Of a DNA stretch of 64,000 nucleotides, positions 12,617-25,032 are shown in pieces. The stretch is from NCBI GenBank assembly GCA_025890175.1, contig JANPYM010000011.1, forward strand, positions 724,299 through 788,298, in the 5' to 3' direction. The translations under genes and the position numbers were made by a program. Under the pieces are notes generated by a model. The model worked only from the letters and a program-made list of their open reading frames with translations, was not told the DNA's origin and did no database searches. Position 1 is the first letter of the stretch, and each line of letters starts with the position of its first letter. This DNA comes from Ciborinia camelliae (lineage: Eukaryota; Ascomycota; Leotiomycetes; Helotiales; Sclerotiniaceae).

Positions 12617-13387
12617 AAATGGCGTGTTCTTTCTTATTCTTTCTTTCTCATTCCTCTTCTAATTTTTCCTCTTCTAATTTTATCCAGTCTAATTTTATCC
12701 ATTTTATCTACAATGAATCACGAGTGTGAATCATGAATTATAATGAATGGTGATGATGGTGATGGTGATGGTGATGAATTATGATGAATGGTGATGAATG
12801 TGTGAATTTTGGAATTTGTGAATTTGAATTAGGAACGAGGAAGGTTCTGAATACCTAGATAGTAGGTACCTACCCAGGTAGATGAATCCTAGGTAGATGA
12901 TGAATATAGCTATACATACATATACATATTCCAACCCACCAAAAGAATATGAGACATTATATATTACAACTTCTCGAATACATATATTAGAAGTTCTCAA
13001 ATGCACCAATTGATACCTATGAAGCTACCTAGTACCTAGGTACGAAAGTGCAAGCTTTGATGCGACTCCAAAGTACCTACCTACCTATACTAAAATGAAG
13101 TGATTCTGATTCCAATGCGTATTTCCATACCGTATCTAGGTATCTATATTGGATATTGGATGCCTACCTACCTACATACCTAGATAGATATACCTATACC
13201 TTCTATCAAAGAAAAGAAAAGAGATACCTATATATTAACGAGGTAGCATTTCGTTGAGTAGAATAGTTGAGTATACCTAGATGAAAGAATAGAGAATAGA
13301 CGACAGAAAAGAAAAGATCTTTATATTTCAAAATTCAAAATTCAAAATTCAAAATCAAAGGTAGATGAGATTAGATAATCTACCTTG

Positions 13388-13388
13388 G

Positions 13389-13426
<38 letters not shown>
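13388..13426. repeat. (TA)n(TG)n compound microsatellite
   Basis: A TA run followed directly by a TG run. Confidence 0.95.
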
Positions 13427-13638
13427 ACTCTACTTAAGCCAAGGCCAAGTCCAAAGTCCAAAATCCATAACGCCTATAGGCCCCACCTTCATCATCTAGG
13501 ACTTATCACCCTCCCTATCATCATCTAATCCTCCTCTCACTCTTCCTCTTCCTCTTCCTCTTCTACACTTAGCATCCCCTCATCCCCTCATCTACCCATC
13601 CACCCATCCACTAATCTAATCTACATCTACATCTACAT

Positions 13639-15241
13639 CTAAACCAACTTACACCAACCCCTCCCCCTCTCAACCTGCCACTCACAAAGCGCCACCTCCA
13701 ACACCATGCCCACAAACCCGGCGACACAGATCCCGCCACTATCACTCACGCTGGTCGCGCCCAAGCTAAACTCCCGATCCGCCTCGGGAACCCTCTCCAT
13801 GATCTCCGCAAACGTATTGACATAAACCGCGCCTCCCAAGAGTCCCTCCCAGAAAACCACCATGAAGATAAGATACACGCTCGGGATCCAAAACCACAAC
13901 GCTTGAGAGACGAGGAGGAAAAGATTGGCGATTTGGAGGAAGGACGGAAGGTAGAGATGGTGGATTCGGTAAAAGGGCGTCGAGGACCGGGAGATGAAAA
14001 CCCCGAGTTGGTAGATGAATCCATAGGTAGGGTAGAAGGAGCGGTACGTGGAAAAGGGGTTTCCTGGGGAAGGAGTGAGGTAGAGGAGGGTGGGAGCCAC
14101 GCCTTGATTGATGGTGTATTCGGCTATGTAGACGAGGAGGAGGGGGAGCATATAGGGAAAGAAAAGAGAGGAGGCGCGATGCAGGTTGTAGAGGAATGCA
14201 GATTTAGTTTGACGGTGGGAGATCATGGGAGAGGAGGAACGAGGAGAGTGTGACGAGTAGGCTTCTGATGCGATTGCGGGACCAGGGGCAAGTAGAGAAG
14301 CCGCTGCAGAATCAGCTGGGAGATCTTCGATATCAGAAGCTGTGAGGGGTTGATTAAGCGGTTCGTCTCCGGGAAGAGTATCATAGTCTTTTTGAAGAGA
14401 TGCTCTCCTCAGTGGTCCCCGAGGTAATATAACGAAGAAAGAGAGGAGCATTATGCAGGGCAAGAATGCAGAAGCCAAAAGACTGGTTTTGACTGAGAAT
14501 CCAATAATCGTAGTCAAAAGAACGTATAATCCGGCACCTGCTAAACCTGCCCCTCCCGTCCCACTTCCCCATGCTGCGAGACTGAAATGCCCATAATAAT
14601 GTGTGAGACCCAAGAAACTTAATTCACCTCCGCCACTACTGAAACTGGCGAGGATGACACCGAATAGTTTTGTTGATATGGATTTGTCGGTGGGGGTTAA
14701 TGCTATGAGGAGCATGCCCCCGGATGATAAGGAGCAAAATATGAGAATCCGTATCCAGTATGGAATTTTGTGAATGAAATAAGGAGCGACGAGTTTAGTC
14801 ACGAATGAAGGTAGAACATCTGCGAGAAGGACGACGGATTTAGGGATACTTGGACCTGAAGTGAGAAGTATTAGCAACTGGTATTATCTTGAGATGACAT
14901 GGTAGTGTGTATAGGGTAAAGGGTGACATATTGAAAGCGTAAAAGGGGAAGAGACATACCGACCAAATCCAGGGCCGCAGATAAAATGATAACATATAGA
15001 ACATTATTAATGAGACCTATACAAAACTCAAGATTAGTATCATTGTGCGACCAAAAACATGGCTTTCTGTTGTGCGCAAATGCAGGTAGAAAGGCATACC
15101 GAATAACCAAAATGCGATCAAAACCGAAGTATCTGCGCCATGAAATATAGCCTTAAACCTAGCACGGTACATAGCCCAAGAGGACCCTGGAGATCCTGGA
15201 AGTGGAAATGCAATGCCGGTAGATGAAGGGGTCCTATTCAT
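13639..15241 (-). CDS. btn1: Battenin / CLN3 homologue (BTN1), vacuolar membrane protein
   Basis: Three exons on the minus strand: 15241-15100, 15016-14960 and 14855-13639, giving 471 aa. Both introns are phase 1, with GTATGC and GTATGT donors and TAG/CAG acceptors. Splicing builds the family hallmark [18 protein letters not shown], then [20 protein letters not shown]. Other CLN3 landmarks are [20 protein letters not shown] and [17 protein letters not shown]. About ten hydrophobic helices flank a hydrophilic loop (residues about 215-290) rich in Ser and acidic residues. CLN3/Btn1 acts in the vacuole membrane and affects vacuolar pH and basic amino acid transport; mutation of the human gene causes Batten disease. 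The C-terminal CaaX-like end of some homologues is not present here. Confidence 0.93.
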
Positions 15242-16170
15242 TGCCGTGAATGGGTAGAGGAGGAAAGATCATATCACCAAGATATACTGATGAGTACACA
15301 AAGTGAACTTAAGAGGTATGATGCTGATTAATAGTAAGACTTCATTGACATCGAGATTGATGTCTCATTAGTTACCAAGGTAGGTAAGGTAGGTAGTGTA
15401 GGTCGGTGGTCAACGTTGGTAGGTGGTAGGTGGGAGGTATGATATGATAACGATAAGCTGTTTTAAGTGTTGTGTCAACGATCATGGGCTTATGAAGGTT
15501 ACATGGGCAAGGGCATGGGCATGGATGGGCATTGGATTGGGTAGGTAGATGTGGACGCTGGAGCCATGGCAGGTACACAGTATGTATTTCCAGATCGCTC
15601 CAAAAGTTGATTCCATTCACATTCACAACCTTTTACCTATTGTTAGAACAATCAAAGTCAATATCATTACACTAACTTGCATCTTCGTATTCTCCATCAA
15701 TCAAGTACCCGGATTTCAGAGCCCTAAAGCTGAGACCGAGGCCAAAATTCAATTATAAAAGTGATATCACCATAAAGAAAATTCACGTCAAAGAAAATTG
15801 GTGGGATCATTTGCATCTCCTATTCCCAACGGGTCGAAACGAGACATTCACCATCTTCACCCAAGTTATTCACCATTGAAGAACCATGTGTTCTGCACTC
15901 CTTGATTACGCGATCGATTCACTAGAGGTGAGGCACTCGAGAAGCAAATGATCTTTTCAGTCTGCTGCTGGTTATTTCCTTGTTAATCATTCCAAGGTTC
16001 ATGTCATGCAGTAATGCAGAATTGTATGGATGTTTGTATACATACAGTAGGTGTGTTTCAAAGTTAATATACTCCGTACGAGTACTAATAATGGGCGCAG
16101 GTAGGTAATTATGTCGCGCTTATAGGAAACTTCAGCGGCTGGAGAGCGGGTACTTACTTAGGGGTCTAGA

Positions 16171-16322
16171 TAGGTGGTAGGTGGTAGGTGGTAGGTGGTA
16201 GGTGGTAGGTGGTAGGTGGTACTGTGTATGGTGTGGTATGTATTATAGCTTGTAGATTATAGCTTATAAATTATAGATTATAGATTGTAGATTATAGCTT
16301 GTAGATTATAGCTTGTAGATTC
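16171..16322. repeat. GGTAGGT and TTATAGATTGTAG tandem arrays
   Basis: About seven copies of a 7-bp GTAGGTG unit to about 16221. Then, from about 16246, irregular 13-15-bp units built from ATTATAG and CTTGTAG. Confidence 0.8.
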
Positions 16323-16360
16323 ATTTGATAGTACTTATTGTTAATATTGAATAAGTTTCT

Positions 16361-16406
16361 GATAATGACGCTCCGCTGGCCCTCTGGGAGCCACTGCCGT
16401 GGAGGC
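16361..16406. repeat. Second copy of the dispersed CGCTCCGCTGG...CACTGCCGTGG sequence
   Basis: GATAATGACGCTCCGCTGG, then CCCTCTGGGAGC, then CACTGCCGTGGAGGC. GCTCC pairs with GGGAGC and CCAC with CGTGG, so it can form two small hairpins. Matches the intron copy at 8432-8466 apart from the 12-base insert. Confidence 0.7.
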
Positions 16407-17984
16407 TTTCCTCGCTATGCTCGATTGATTGATTCATCAGATGGATGGAATGGTAGATACATTTCTAGAACATTAAAGTAACGTCAAAACCCAAGTAGGT
16501 AAGCATGATTCAGATGGATGGATGGATGTTCTATTTAGAGAATGGAGAGGAAGAGGGAGAAGGATGTAGGTAATATCATACATATGGATGGATATGTAAG
16601 CTGTAAGCTGTAAGCCGTACCTATGTATGGATGTGTGCCAGCATCCATATAGCGGGTAAGGAAAACATATTGAACGGATTAAAGTGATCATGTACCGCAA
16701 CGCCAGTCAGTGCCAATGCCAGTCAGTGCCAGTGCCAGCATAAGCACTTAAGAGATCTTCTGTAGCTGTAGGTAATAAGTGTAGGTAGGTGTAGGTAAGC
16801 TTTGAATATCAATTGGTTGATCTCGTTGAGCTAAGGTAGATTAAAATCCTGGTCAACGGTACACCTTTACCCCATTTTGATCATTTAAGCTCATCACTAG
16901 GGTCAATCGAGTTTAGCGCATGTTGATTGGAACTGCTTACATAGCGGCAGATATCAAATAAGAGAAGGTCAAATTCCATCGAAGGTTTCTTCTCATCTCA
17001 TCTGGGCAATAATCATTTATTTAATTATTACCTAGAGAGGTATTTATTGTCCATGCTTACCAGTATCCTTACCGACCACATCCTGGTTATACCTTGATGA
17101 CCTAATCCATGGATACCTAATCCTGCCCTCGTCCTGCCCTCTTCCCTGAGTTCCCTTCCCCTGTTTTAATGTGGGGACCCGAAATGGATCCAATCAATCC
17201 ACTCTTGCCTTGAGTGCAGATTTGCTTTTCTCCATTATTCACTAACTGAGTAAGACGCTAAGTCAACCTTGGAAGCTAATATTCACACTAAGCCATTAAC
17301 TTTCATCATCAAAAGCAAAGCTTCATTTGATGGAAAAGAATCTTGTACACCGAGAAACTTCCCCCCCAATATTAAATCAACACACACAACACACACACAC
17401 AACTTTACCGTGGAGGAAGTTCCCCCCCAAAAAAATATATCAACAATACCTACCTACCTTTTCGCGACGATCACCTTGATCAACTTAGGTATATTCATAT
17501 GGGTGAATATAATTTTTACTTTTAATCCACGCGATCGATATCATACCGTATCCTATTTTGATTCATATTCCTTGTCTGCAAGATACCCCCAAAGTCTTTC
17601 CTTACAGCCTTCCCTGCGCCATAAATCTCCTACACCGTGCCACGATCTCGACTTTCGACTTTCACTCCGCAGATATCAACAACGCTGGTTTGCGAATTCA
17701 CTACAATAACTTCATTCGCGGGGTCAGTCGATTACGCATACCGTTCGGCGATTCGTCTCCCGCGTTTTGCAACACTCACCATCGTACGTGCCGTGCCAGA
17801 TTCACTACCTAGCGTAGTAGTTCGGCATCTTCCAAGAGATTAAGACAGAAAGCGTGAATAATATTACCTATATTTAGTTGTCGGCATTTGGATATCAGAC
17901 TTCTTTCCTCTTCCCCTTTCAACTCCAACTCCAACCCGAATCCCAATCTATCTCACATTTCATAACAAATAGACAAACCTCGTC

Positions 17985-20900
17985 ATGGAAGGAGGACGAC
18001 CGCCACCACAGCTACCGTTCTCGCGGAATACCAACACGGCCTCTCCATATGGTCGTTCTTCGTTTCCACCTGCGCCAAATGGTCAAGCATCACAATATCC
18101 TTCGCCGTCGCATCCACCCAACGGTCCCCCGTACGCAGATCATCAACGGAGAACTTCCGATGGTCAATACTTTCAACATCGTTTTCAAGAGGGGCCACAG
18201 GGACCACCGATGCATGGGGGAGGCCATTCGAGGCATCCAAGCTCTTCTTCGATTGGACATGGAACTCCTGTAGGACGAGGCATGCCACCTCCATCTTCAC
18301 CACAACAACAGCAACATCAAGGACCACACGGTTACGGACCACCGCATCCTCGAGCGCCTCCGGTATCTGTTGGTCCTCCGGCCGGTTTTCCAGGTGGTCG
18401 GGAGCTACCACCACCACCTTTAAATAGACCACCTAGTACTGCCGGAAGTAGCATGTCTATTTCATCGATGCTTGGAGGTCCAACACCGGTTTCTCGAGAA
18501 CAAATGCCACCCCAATACACCTCTCCAATCGGAACATCGGCACCGCCTCCTTTATATGGTAGCGCGCCGCATGCTTCACCACGCGTCGGTTCGGCAATTA
18601 ATGAATATCCGTCTTTCGGACGTCCTCGAACACCTGAACAACGGTACGAACATCAAGACCATCGGGCGAATTCTGCAGGATCGCCAGCAGGCGCAGGACA
18701 GTATGGAACGCCTGACCATCGGCATGGCACCCCGCAACAGTATAGTCAAAGGCCACCACAAAACCCAATGATTCAACACCCGGAGGATAGACGCGACTCA
18801 CAGGTGCTGAGAAACAACAACATGGGCATGGCTCCACGGCCAAACAGCCAGCCAATGGCCTATAACCCACCTATTTCTCGTCCTGCAGACCGCCCACCAA
18901 ATCACGGCGAATCACAATTTGGTAGAAGAGGCGATTATGACCCTCGAGCAATGGAGACTTTGAACAGAGGAGAGCCGTTCCATCAAAGACCTCCCGGTTT
19001 TAACAACAGACATGATCCAGCATTTGAGTTCATGGAAAGAGAGCGGGAGCGGGAGAGAGACAGGGAGGTCTATATTCAGAGGGAGAGGTTGGCAGTAGAG
19101 CGTGAGCGTGAGCGTGAGCGCGAACAAGCTTTGGCCATGCATGAACAGGCACGAACTGGTATGATCGCCGAATATCCGCACCAAATGCCTCAGAGAAATC
19201 AAGCACCACCACCAGTTTATGGTCGACAACCCGATGTTCGCGAACAAGCAGCTTGGATGCGTCCTGGATATGACCAGCAAAGACATCCATTTGAACCACA
19301 GCAGTATGAGCGGCCGCCACCATCACATGCACAACATGGCAATGGCTATGATTATCCAAGAAGCGCGGCTCCACAATATCAAAACCACCCTAATTATGAT
19401 CCAGTGCCTCCCCATGATCAACGCGATCCTCGGTACCCCCCTGTATCTCATCCCCAACCACATTCCCAACAAGCACCGGGTCCAGGTCCTCACTTTGAGA
19501 CACCGTATGAAGAAAGATTGACTCGGGGTCCACACCAACAACAGCCGCAACATGCCGCGAGACAACAAGTCATCGAAGCTCAAGCACGTGCGATGCAGCC
19601 CCAACAATTGCCATACAGTGGACCGCCCAATCCTCAGTATCAACAGCATGAATCTCCCCAAAGGAGACCAGTCGAGGAAGCACCTCAAATGATGCAGCAA
19701 CAGAGCCAAAGAAGCTTTTTGGGCGTTCAGGATAATCGTAGAGGAGGTCGAATTTCACCAATTCCACAGGCTGTACAAGGTGCACAAGTTCAGCAACCTG
19801 GCCCTGCCGGTGAACCTGGTATCAAGAGTGAGTTTGGTAAGATATTCCATGGTATTGGAAGTGGAGTCGGCGCAACTATGAGCATGCCTAGTCCTGTTGC
19901 AGGATCTGCGGCGACAGGACTGTCTCTCTCCGGCCCACGTCGTGAAGACCTTGATTCGCCCTCTGCTCATAATTCGCCTATCGAAAACGGCGGCTCTATA
20001 ATGACCCGTCCACTTGGTAGACGCCGAAAGCTCAAGGAAGAAGATAGAGGTGATGATGAAAGCAGTACTGGACGACAGACCCCTAATGGCAAAGGAAAGC
20101 GTACAAAGCATGCTGCACACCGACATCAGTATGTTCCTGTTCCAAAATCCCCCTTTTATTTGATTTTCTAACATGTTTTAGTCATCATCATCGACCTGAT
20201 GCTTTGGATCGCATTCCATCGCCTTCATCCCAATCGCTGACACCGTTCAAGAGCGTCAAGAGCACCAACGGCAATGCATCTCCACCAAATGGAGAGAGAT
20301 TGGTCGTTCCACACCATCATATTCAGAGACACCATCACCATCACCATTCCGCAGGACCAAAGGTCGCCTCGCCTATGAACACCATCATTCGTATGCCTAG
20401 ATACGAAGTTAAATCGCAAGCAATCATTGAGGCGGCTTCAGCTCATCCCCGTGCTCACCTTGGACATGAATATTACCAACCTAATCTTAAATTGTACAGA
20501 TCAAGCTCTTCCGATCGTCTACCATATAATCGCGGCTTTGCCAGCACGAATAGAGCCTTTCCAAACTTTGAAGGCAAGGTTAATTGCACATACACGATCA
20601 AGGTTTCTCGAACCCATCTCAAACCCAAAAGCAGAGAAGAAATCACATATCGGAAGAATGTATGGGGTACTGATGTCTACTCGGACGATTCGGATGTCGT
20701 TGCCGCATGTATTCATCAAGGTTGGTTTTGCGGGAAATGGGCCAAAGATGTCGATGTTAAACTTTTGAATCTTTATCCATCAGACGAAGGTATCTCTGTT
20801 GAACCAGAACTTGATATTTTAGTGGATGGACCGGATGAGTTTTTTGACCGCCCCCCTGCCAGAGGTCCTATGCCAGTCCGCAGTAATCGCGACCTTCATG

Positions 20901-22067
20901 TTACAGTACTTGTCTTGGACTGCCTTGACAAATACTCGAGCAAGGTCCGATTTGGTATCAAGAGTCGTGAATGGGGAGGGGATCATACGACGGCACATGA
21001 TGGTTTGAGTTATTTAATCATGAACATCAAGTGGGTCGATGGAGTGGATGGAAAGGAGAGTGGAAACGTTGCGGAGAAGTCATTCATGCGTATGCAACAT
21101 CAGGAGATATCTCTGGATAGACAGCAGCAGGAGGCTGAACACAACCGTGAAATGTGGTTGGAAAAGAAGATGAACGGAAATGGGAAACGAGCGATAGGTC
21201 ATGGAGATGGAGAGGACATAAGAATGGAAGAAAGTCATATGAGAGGTGATGAGAGTGGACAAAACATTTTCCACAACGGAGAAATCAGAGGTATTGGTAT
21301 GGGAAGTTGGTGGAAGGGAACTCCGCGAGATTCATCAAGGCACAGTGACAACGGAGAAATTCCAGGAGCCCAGGAAGATCAAGAAATGACCGGAATTGAC
21401 ACATTACCAAGCAAGGCACATCTGTCACAAGCCCACACAGTAAGCAATATTTTTCTGATCTCTGAATTTCTAACTACTGGACTTGTTACTAACATATTGT
21501 CAATAACAGGACTCAGAGCGAGATGCCTCGATGCCTTTGAACGCAAAAAATCTTAATAGCGCAAATTTCTCAGGCTATCCTGAATCCATGTCCGAACCTT
21601 CGAAGAGGAGACAGCAAGAATCTCAGGAGCATAGAAACACGGTCGATTCGACTTTGGTGAGAAGCCCTTTAAATGTCCCAGAATCCATGGTGCTCGATGC
21701 ACCAGCTCAACAGGTAATGCAGATGGCTACATCCGAAACAGGAAAACTTCCCGTACAGCCGACGCAAACCGCATCAAATCATCAGGAAATCGAGACCTCG
21801 ACAGAAGCCAACCAAAAAATTTCTGAAGCAGAAACAGAAACTCCGGCAGCTCAGAAGCAAAACGAAAAGATCGCCGTTCATAAAGAAAATATAACCGACT
21901 CGAAAGACCAGGAAAGTCTCCCACAAATTGTGCCAGCTGTAGAAGCCCCTGCTACTGCACCTGAGACACAACCTCAGACCCAGGGTCTACACCTCACATC
22001 TACGATTGTTGAGGAAGGTGCAGCTGTGGATGCAGATTCTTCTGCATCTGCTTCTGTAAACAATTGA
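17985..22067 (+). CDS. rxt3: Rxt3-domain protein, Rpd3L histone deacetylase complex subunit
   Basis: Three exons (17985-20128, 20182-21439, 21510-22067) give 1319 aa. Introns of 53 and 70 bp are canonical (GTATGT...TTTTAG; GTAAGC...AACAG). The first 700 residues are low-complexity Pro/Gln/Gly/His-rich, with an Arg/Glu alternating block (RERERERDRE and VERERERERE, residues about 352-382). A poly-His stretch follows exon 1. Residues about 845-1000 form the Rxt3 domain (PF08642), with NCTYTIKVSRTHLKP, KNVWGTDVYSDDSDVVAACI and HQGWF. The C-terminus is Glu/Gln/Ala-rich and disordered. Yeast Rxt3 is a subunit of the large Rpd3 complex, which deacetylates histones at promoters. The long N-terminal extension is a feature of filamentous-fungus orthologues. 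Good start context (CGTCATGG). Confidence 0.9.
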
Positions 22068-22143
22068 CGCGATCTTGGGAGGTCATGCTTTTGGCATTGA
22101 CTTACCTAAATGTATTTTGATTACTGTATGAATAATTCTCCAG

Positions 22144-22166
22144 ATCTGCGGGGAAACCCCGCAGAT
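22144..22166. repeat. Perfect 10-bp hairpin downstream of rxt3
   Basis: ATCTGCGGGG and CCCCGCAGAT separated by AAA, 77 bp after the rxt3 stop, so it probably lies in the 3' UTR. Its role is unknown. A bacterial-type terminator function does not apply in a fungus. Confidence 0.7.
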
Positions 22167-22189
22167 ACATTGGCCAATCTTATTCTAGG

Positions 22190-23051
22190 TGGAGTGGGTC
22201 TTGATCTCGGAACAACAGTTTTCCGAAAGCCGCTTCTTTGAGAAGATGCCGACTTTCTATGTTATTCGAGAACAAGAGAGACCTAGTTCCTCGGTTACGA
22301 ATCGAAATCGAACGAGCGCCGATTCCTCGCCCTTTCTTCCAGTGCTGAAATTCCTGGACATTTTCTCAATCATTCATCTCCACTCCAAGAGCAACTTGCA
22401 GAAGAAATTCCAGAAGGAATGCGATTGATACAGCACCGATATTGCCCAGTTTATTGAGATTTCAAGGGGATATATGGGGAACATGGTGGAATTTTAGTGA
22501 TTGGGTGGGCCTTTGGACCGGATAAATGCTAGCATCAAGGTTACTTCTTGCGATTTCACCTCTTCTTTAACATGAAGTTACAAGGAACGATATCGAAGAA
22601 AGCGACAAAGATATCGGGGGATCGATTACTCCAAAATATTCGCCAACCTGAAACCGGCATGACTAGTGAATGCTGCAGCTCATGTTCCAGCTTCGGGGAC
22701 ATGACTAAGCTCACGCCATTATGGATTGCGGCAGAGGTCGATAAGACTTTCCTCAAGAATTGCATCCTTCTCGCACCTATCAAGGTCAAGACATATATTG
22801 TCTACTTCCAGGTTCATAACCTTTCTCCGACCATTTCAAGCTCACTGCTGGAGATCTCTGTTCATCTCCACAATCACTGGACGAAAGACTTGAATGAAGA
22901 TACAGTGATGGCGATTCACATGGACAAATCGAGGAACAGGATTATAACGCTCCGCGATATCAACCACCCAATCGATTCAAAAGTAACTATTACGTTACGT
23001 CCCCACAACTTGTCGACTTGTCCAGTCCACAAGGTATGGAGTTTCCGATAG
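22190..23051 (+). pseudogene. Possible decayed coding region, family not recognised
   Basis: Several overlapping stretches have coding texture but do not form one clean gene. One frame reads EEIPEGMRLIQHRYCPVY and then a stop. Another frame, about 22559-23051, encodes about 160 residues with good codon texture (including PLWIAAEVDKTFLKNC and SLLEISVHLHNHWTKDL) and ends at TAG 23049-23051. No start codon and splice pattern that joins them was found. It could be an unrecognised multi-exon gene or a relic; I do not assign a function. Confidence 0.3.
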
Positions 23052-23785
23052 GTATCGAGAGATTATACGTCGCAGGAAAAGCCTTTCGGGACTCTTCACC
23101 ACCAACACCTTTCTACTTTCTCTTCAAAGTTTACTTCTTTTTTTTTTTCTCGTCGGACCTTTTTTCAAGAAATACCACCCATCGTTGTTTTTCCACGTGA
23201 GCAGGGTGTTGGGCGTTTTAGCATTCAGATCATCTGCTTACGCAGCTTGATAACATCACTTGGGATTGCTCCCTGGCTTGAGGGCCAGGTCCTCTGTATT
23301 CCGGGATTGGGAATTGAGAGTCGATCGATATGCTGAGCTTGGATGATAGCAGATAGCGGATAGCAGGATAGCAGAGTAGAATAACATAGTCAGTGAGGTG
23401 GCGTAGAAGATTTTATTCGTTTTGGAAGTGGATGGATGGATGGTGCCTCCCTCCCTTCCTTCCTTCCTCCCAATCAATCAATCAATCAACTGAACCATGC
23501 GTTGAGATATCTAGATAAATCATAAAACAATGAAAAACAAAATTAAAAAATGTGGTAAATATGATAATATGACCTCGGGAATTGAAATGATATGATATGA
23601 TATGATGATTGGCTGTGATGAGTGAGTGATGAGAGTAGGTACACTCAATTTCTCCTCGTATTTATAATTATATTTATATTTATATTTATAACGTCAAGAA
23701 TAGAAAACTTAACCCTTAAATATATTTCGAAGGTTTTCGAAGGTTTCGAAGAAGAGGAACTGATAAACTAACTAATAGATAGAGA

Positions 23786-23925
23786 TACAGATATATAGAT
23801 ATATAGATATACAGATATACAGATATACAGATATACAGATATACAGATATACAGATATACAGATATACAGATATACAGATATACAGATATACAGATATAC
23901 AGATATACAGATATACAGATATACA
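23786..23925. repeat. 8-bp minisatellite (ATACAGAT)n
   Basis: About 15 near-perfect copies preceded by three ATATAGAT variants. Being 8 bp long and stop-free in some frames, it generates long artefactual ORFs on the minus strand. Confidence 0.95.
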
Positions 23926-24272
23926 AACTATAACTAACAAACTGAAAAACAGACACACTATCTATAAACCAACCCCCTCCCCTCCCCTCCCAAAAAGTCC
24001 CTTCCAAAAAGTCCCTTTTCAGATAAGGTATCATCTTCTTAATCTCTTTATTTATCTACTTTCTTTTTAATTTACTCTTATATAGATAGATTCCCTCCTT
24101 CCCTCCCCCACCCCCAAAAACCCCCAAAACCCCCAAAACCCCCAAAAAACCCCCAAAAAACCAAAACATTATATATATATTCTCCCCGTGAGCCCCTAGC
24201 TAACTAGCTACCTAGTTAGCTAGCTAGCTACCTTACCCTCGCTTTCTACATTCAGATTCTCGCATCCATTAA

Positions 24273-24520
24273 TCTATATGTATATATATCTATGTATATA
24301 TATCTATGTATATATATCTATGTATATATATCTATGTATATATATCTATGTATATATATCTATGTATATATATCTATGTATATATATCTATGTATATATA
24401 TCTATGTATATATATCTATGTATATATATCTATGTATATATATCTATGTATATATATCTATGTATATATATCTATGTATATATATCTATGTATATATATC
24501 TATGTATATATATCTATATA
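24273..24520. repeat. 14-bp minisatellite (CTATGTATATATAT)n
   Basis: About 17 almost identical tandem copies. The unit lacks stop codons in the plus-strand frames, so three overlapping Tyr/Ile-rich ORFs appear; these are not genes. Confidence 0.95.
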
Positions 24521-25032
24521 CCTACCTACCTAATGTTTACCTTACCTTACCTGACGTATGTATAATCTGCCCCCTCAGTGACTCAGTGAGTATTCGTTCA
24601 CGCAGCACAGCTTGCAATTACGGTAGATGATAGATCTCCGAATTCCAAATTCCAATGAGCATACAACTTCAACAAGCTGAAAGTTTTACCGTAAAAGGTT
24701 TTAATATTTTAAAAGTAGAGCGAGTTAAAGGGTGAATGAATGAATGTTTCAATTTCTCATTGAATAAAGCAAATTTGTTCTCTTGTTTCTCTACCAGCCA
24801 GAAGAAGAGCTATTTGGGTATCTATCCTTCACCTCCGCATCTCTGCATTTCTCCATCTCTCCATCAACAATTTCATCGAGTATTCCCTCCCTCAATTTTT
24901 GTTCAATTTCTTCCGTACAGACGATGACCAGTTACTCCATTACACCGGTGCAACAGTGCAACAGTGTAACAGTGCATCTCCAAGGTAGTTTTACACCACA
25001 AAAGTTCCTCTCTTACACCACCCATCGCATAA

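Larger units (their letters stand above)
9008..13638. other. 4.6-kb intergenic region dominated by simple sequence
   Basis: No gene is recognised. Open frames here are products of simple repeats (for example (AAG)n, (CTAC)n and TCATATTCAC runs). The stretch is rich in CTAC/GTAG words and in the near-palindromic word CCTAGGTA (around 10925, 11278, 11320, 12890, 13035, 13175). Confidence 0.6.
15242..17984. other. Intergenic region with minisatellites, no gene seen
   Basis: Contains a GGTAGGT array (about 16171-16221), a TTATAGATTGTAGA-type array (about 16246-16322) and one copy of the dispersed CGCTCCGCTGG/CACTGCCGTGG sequence. The part just before 17985 is pyrimidine-rich, consistent with the promoter and 5' UTR of the rxt3 gene. 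No reading frame is convincing. Confidence 0.5.
22068..25032. other. Intergenic region with minisatellites
   Basis: Apart from the hairpin, the doubtful coding stretch and the repeat arrays listed separately, nothing is recognised. A C-run/A-run sequence (CCCCCAAAAA)n lies at about 24108-24165. Confidence 0.5.

Noticed and set aside
11549..12729. ORFs encoding polylysine, Pro-Thr-Tyr-Leu repeats and Met-Lys repeats
   Set aside because: They come from (AAG)n, (CTAC)n and TCATATTCAC simple sequence; no starts or motifs.
22144..22166. Hairpin as an intrinsic terminator
   Set aside because: Eukaryotic gene; the stem has no T run and that mechanism does not apply.
23716..24630. Long Tyr/Ile/Cys-rich ORFs
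   Set aside because: They are translations of the 8-bp and 14-bp minisatellites, present in several frames at once.
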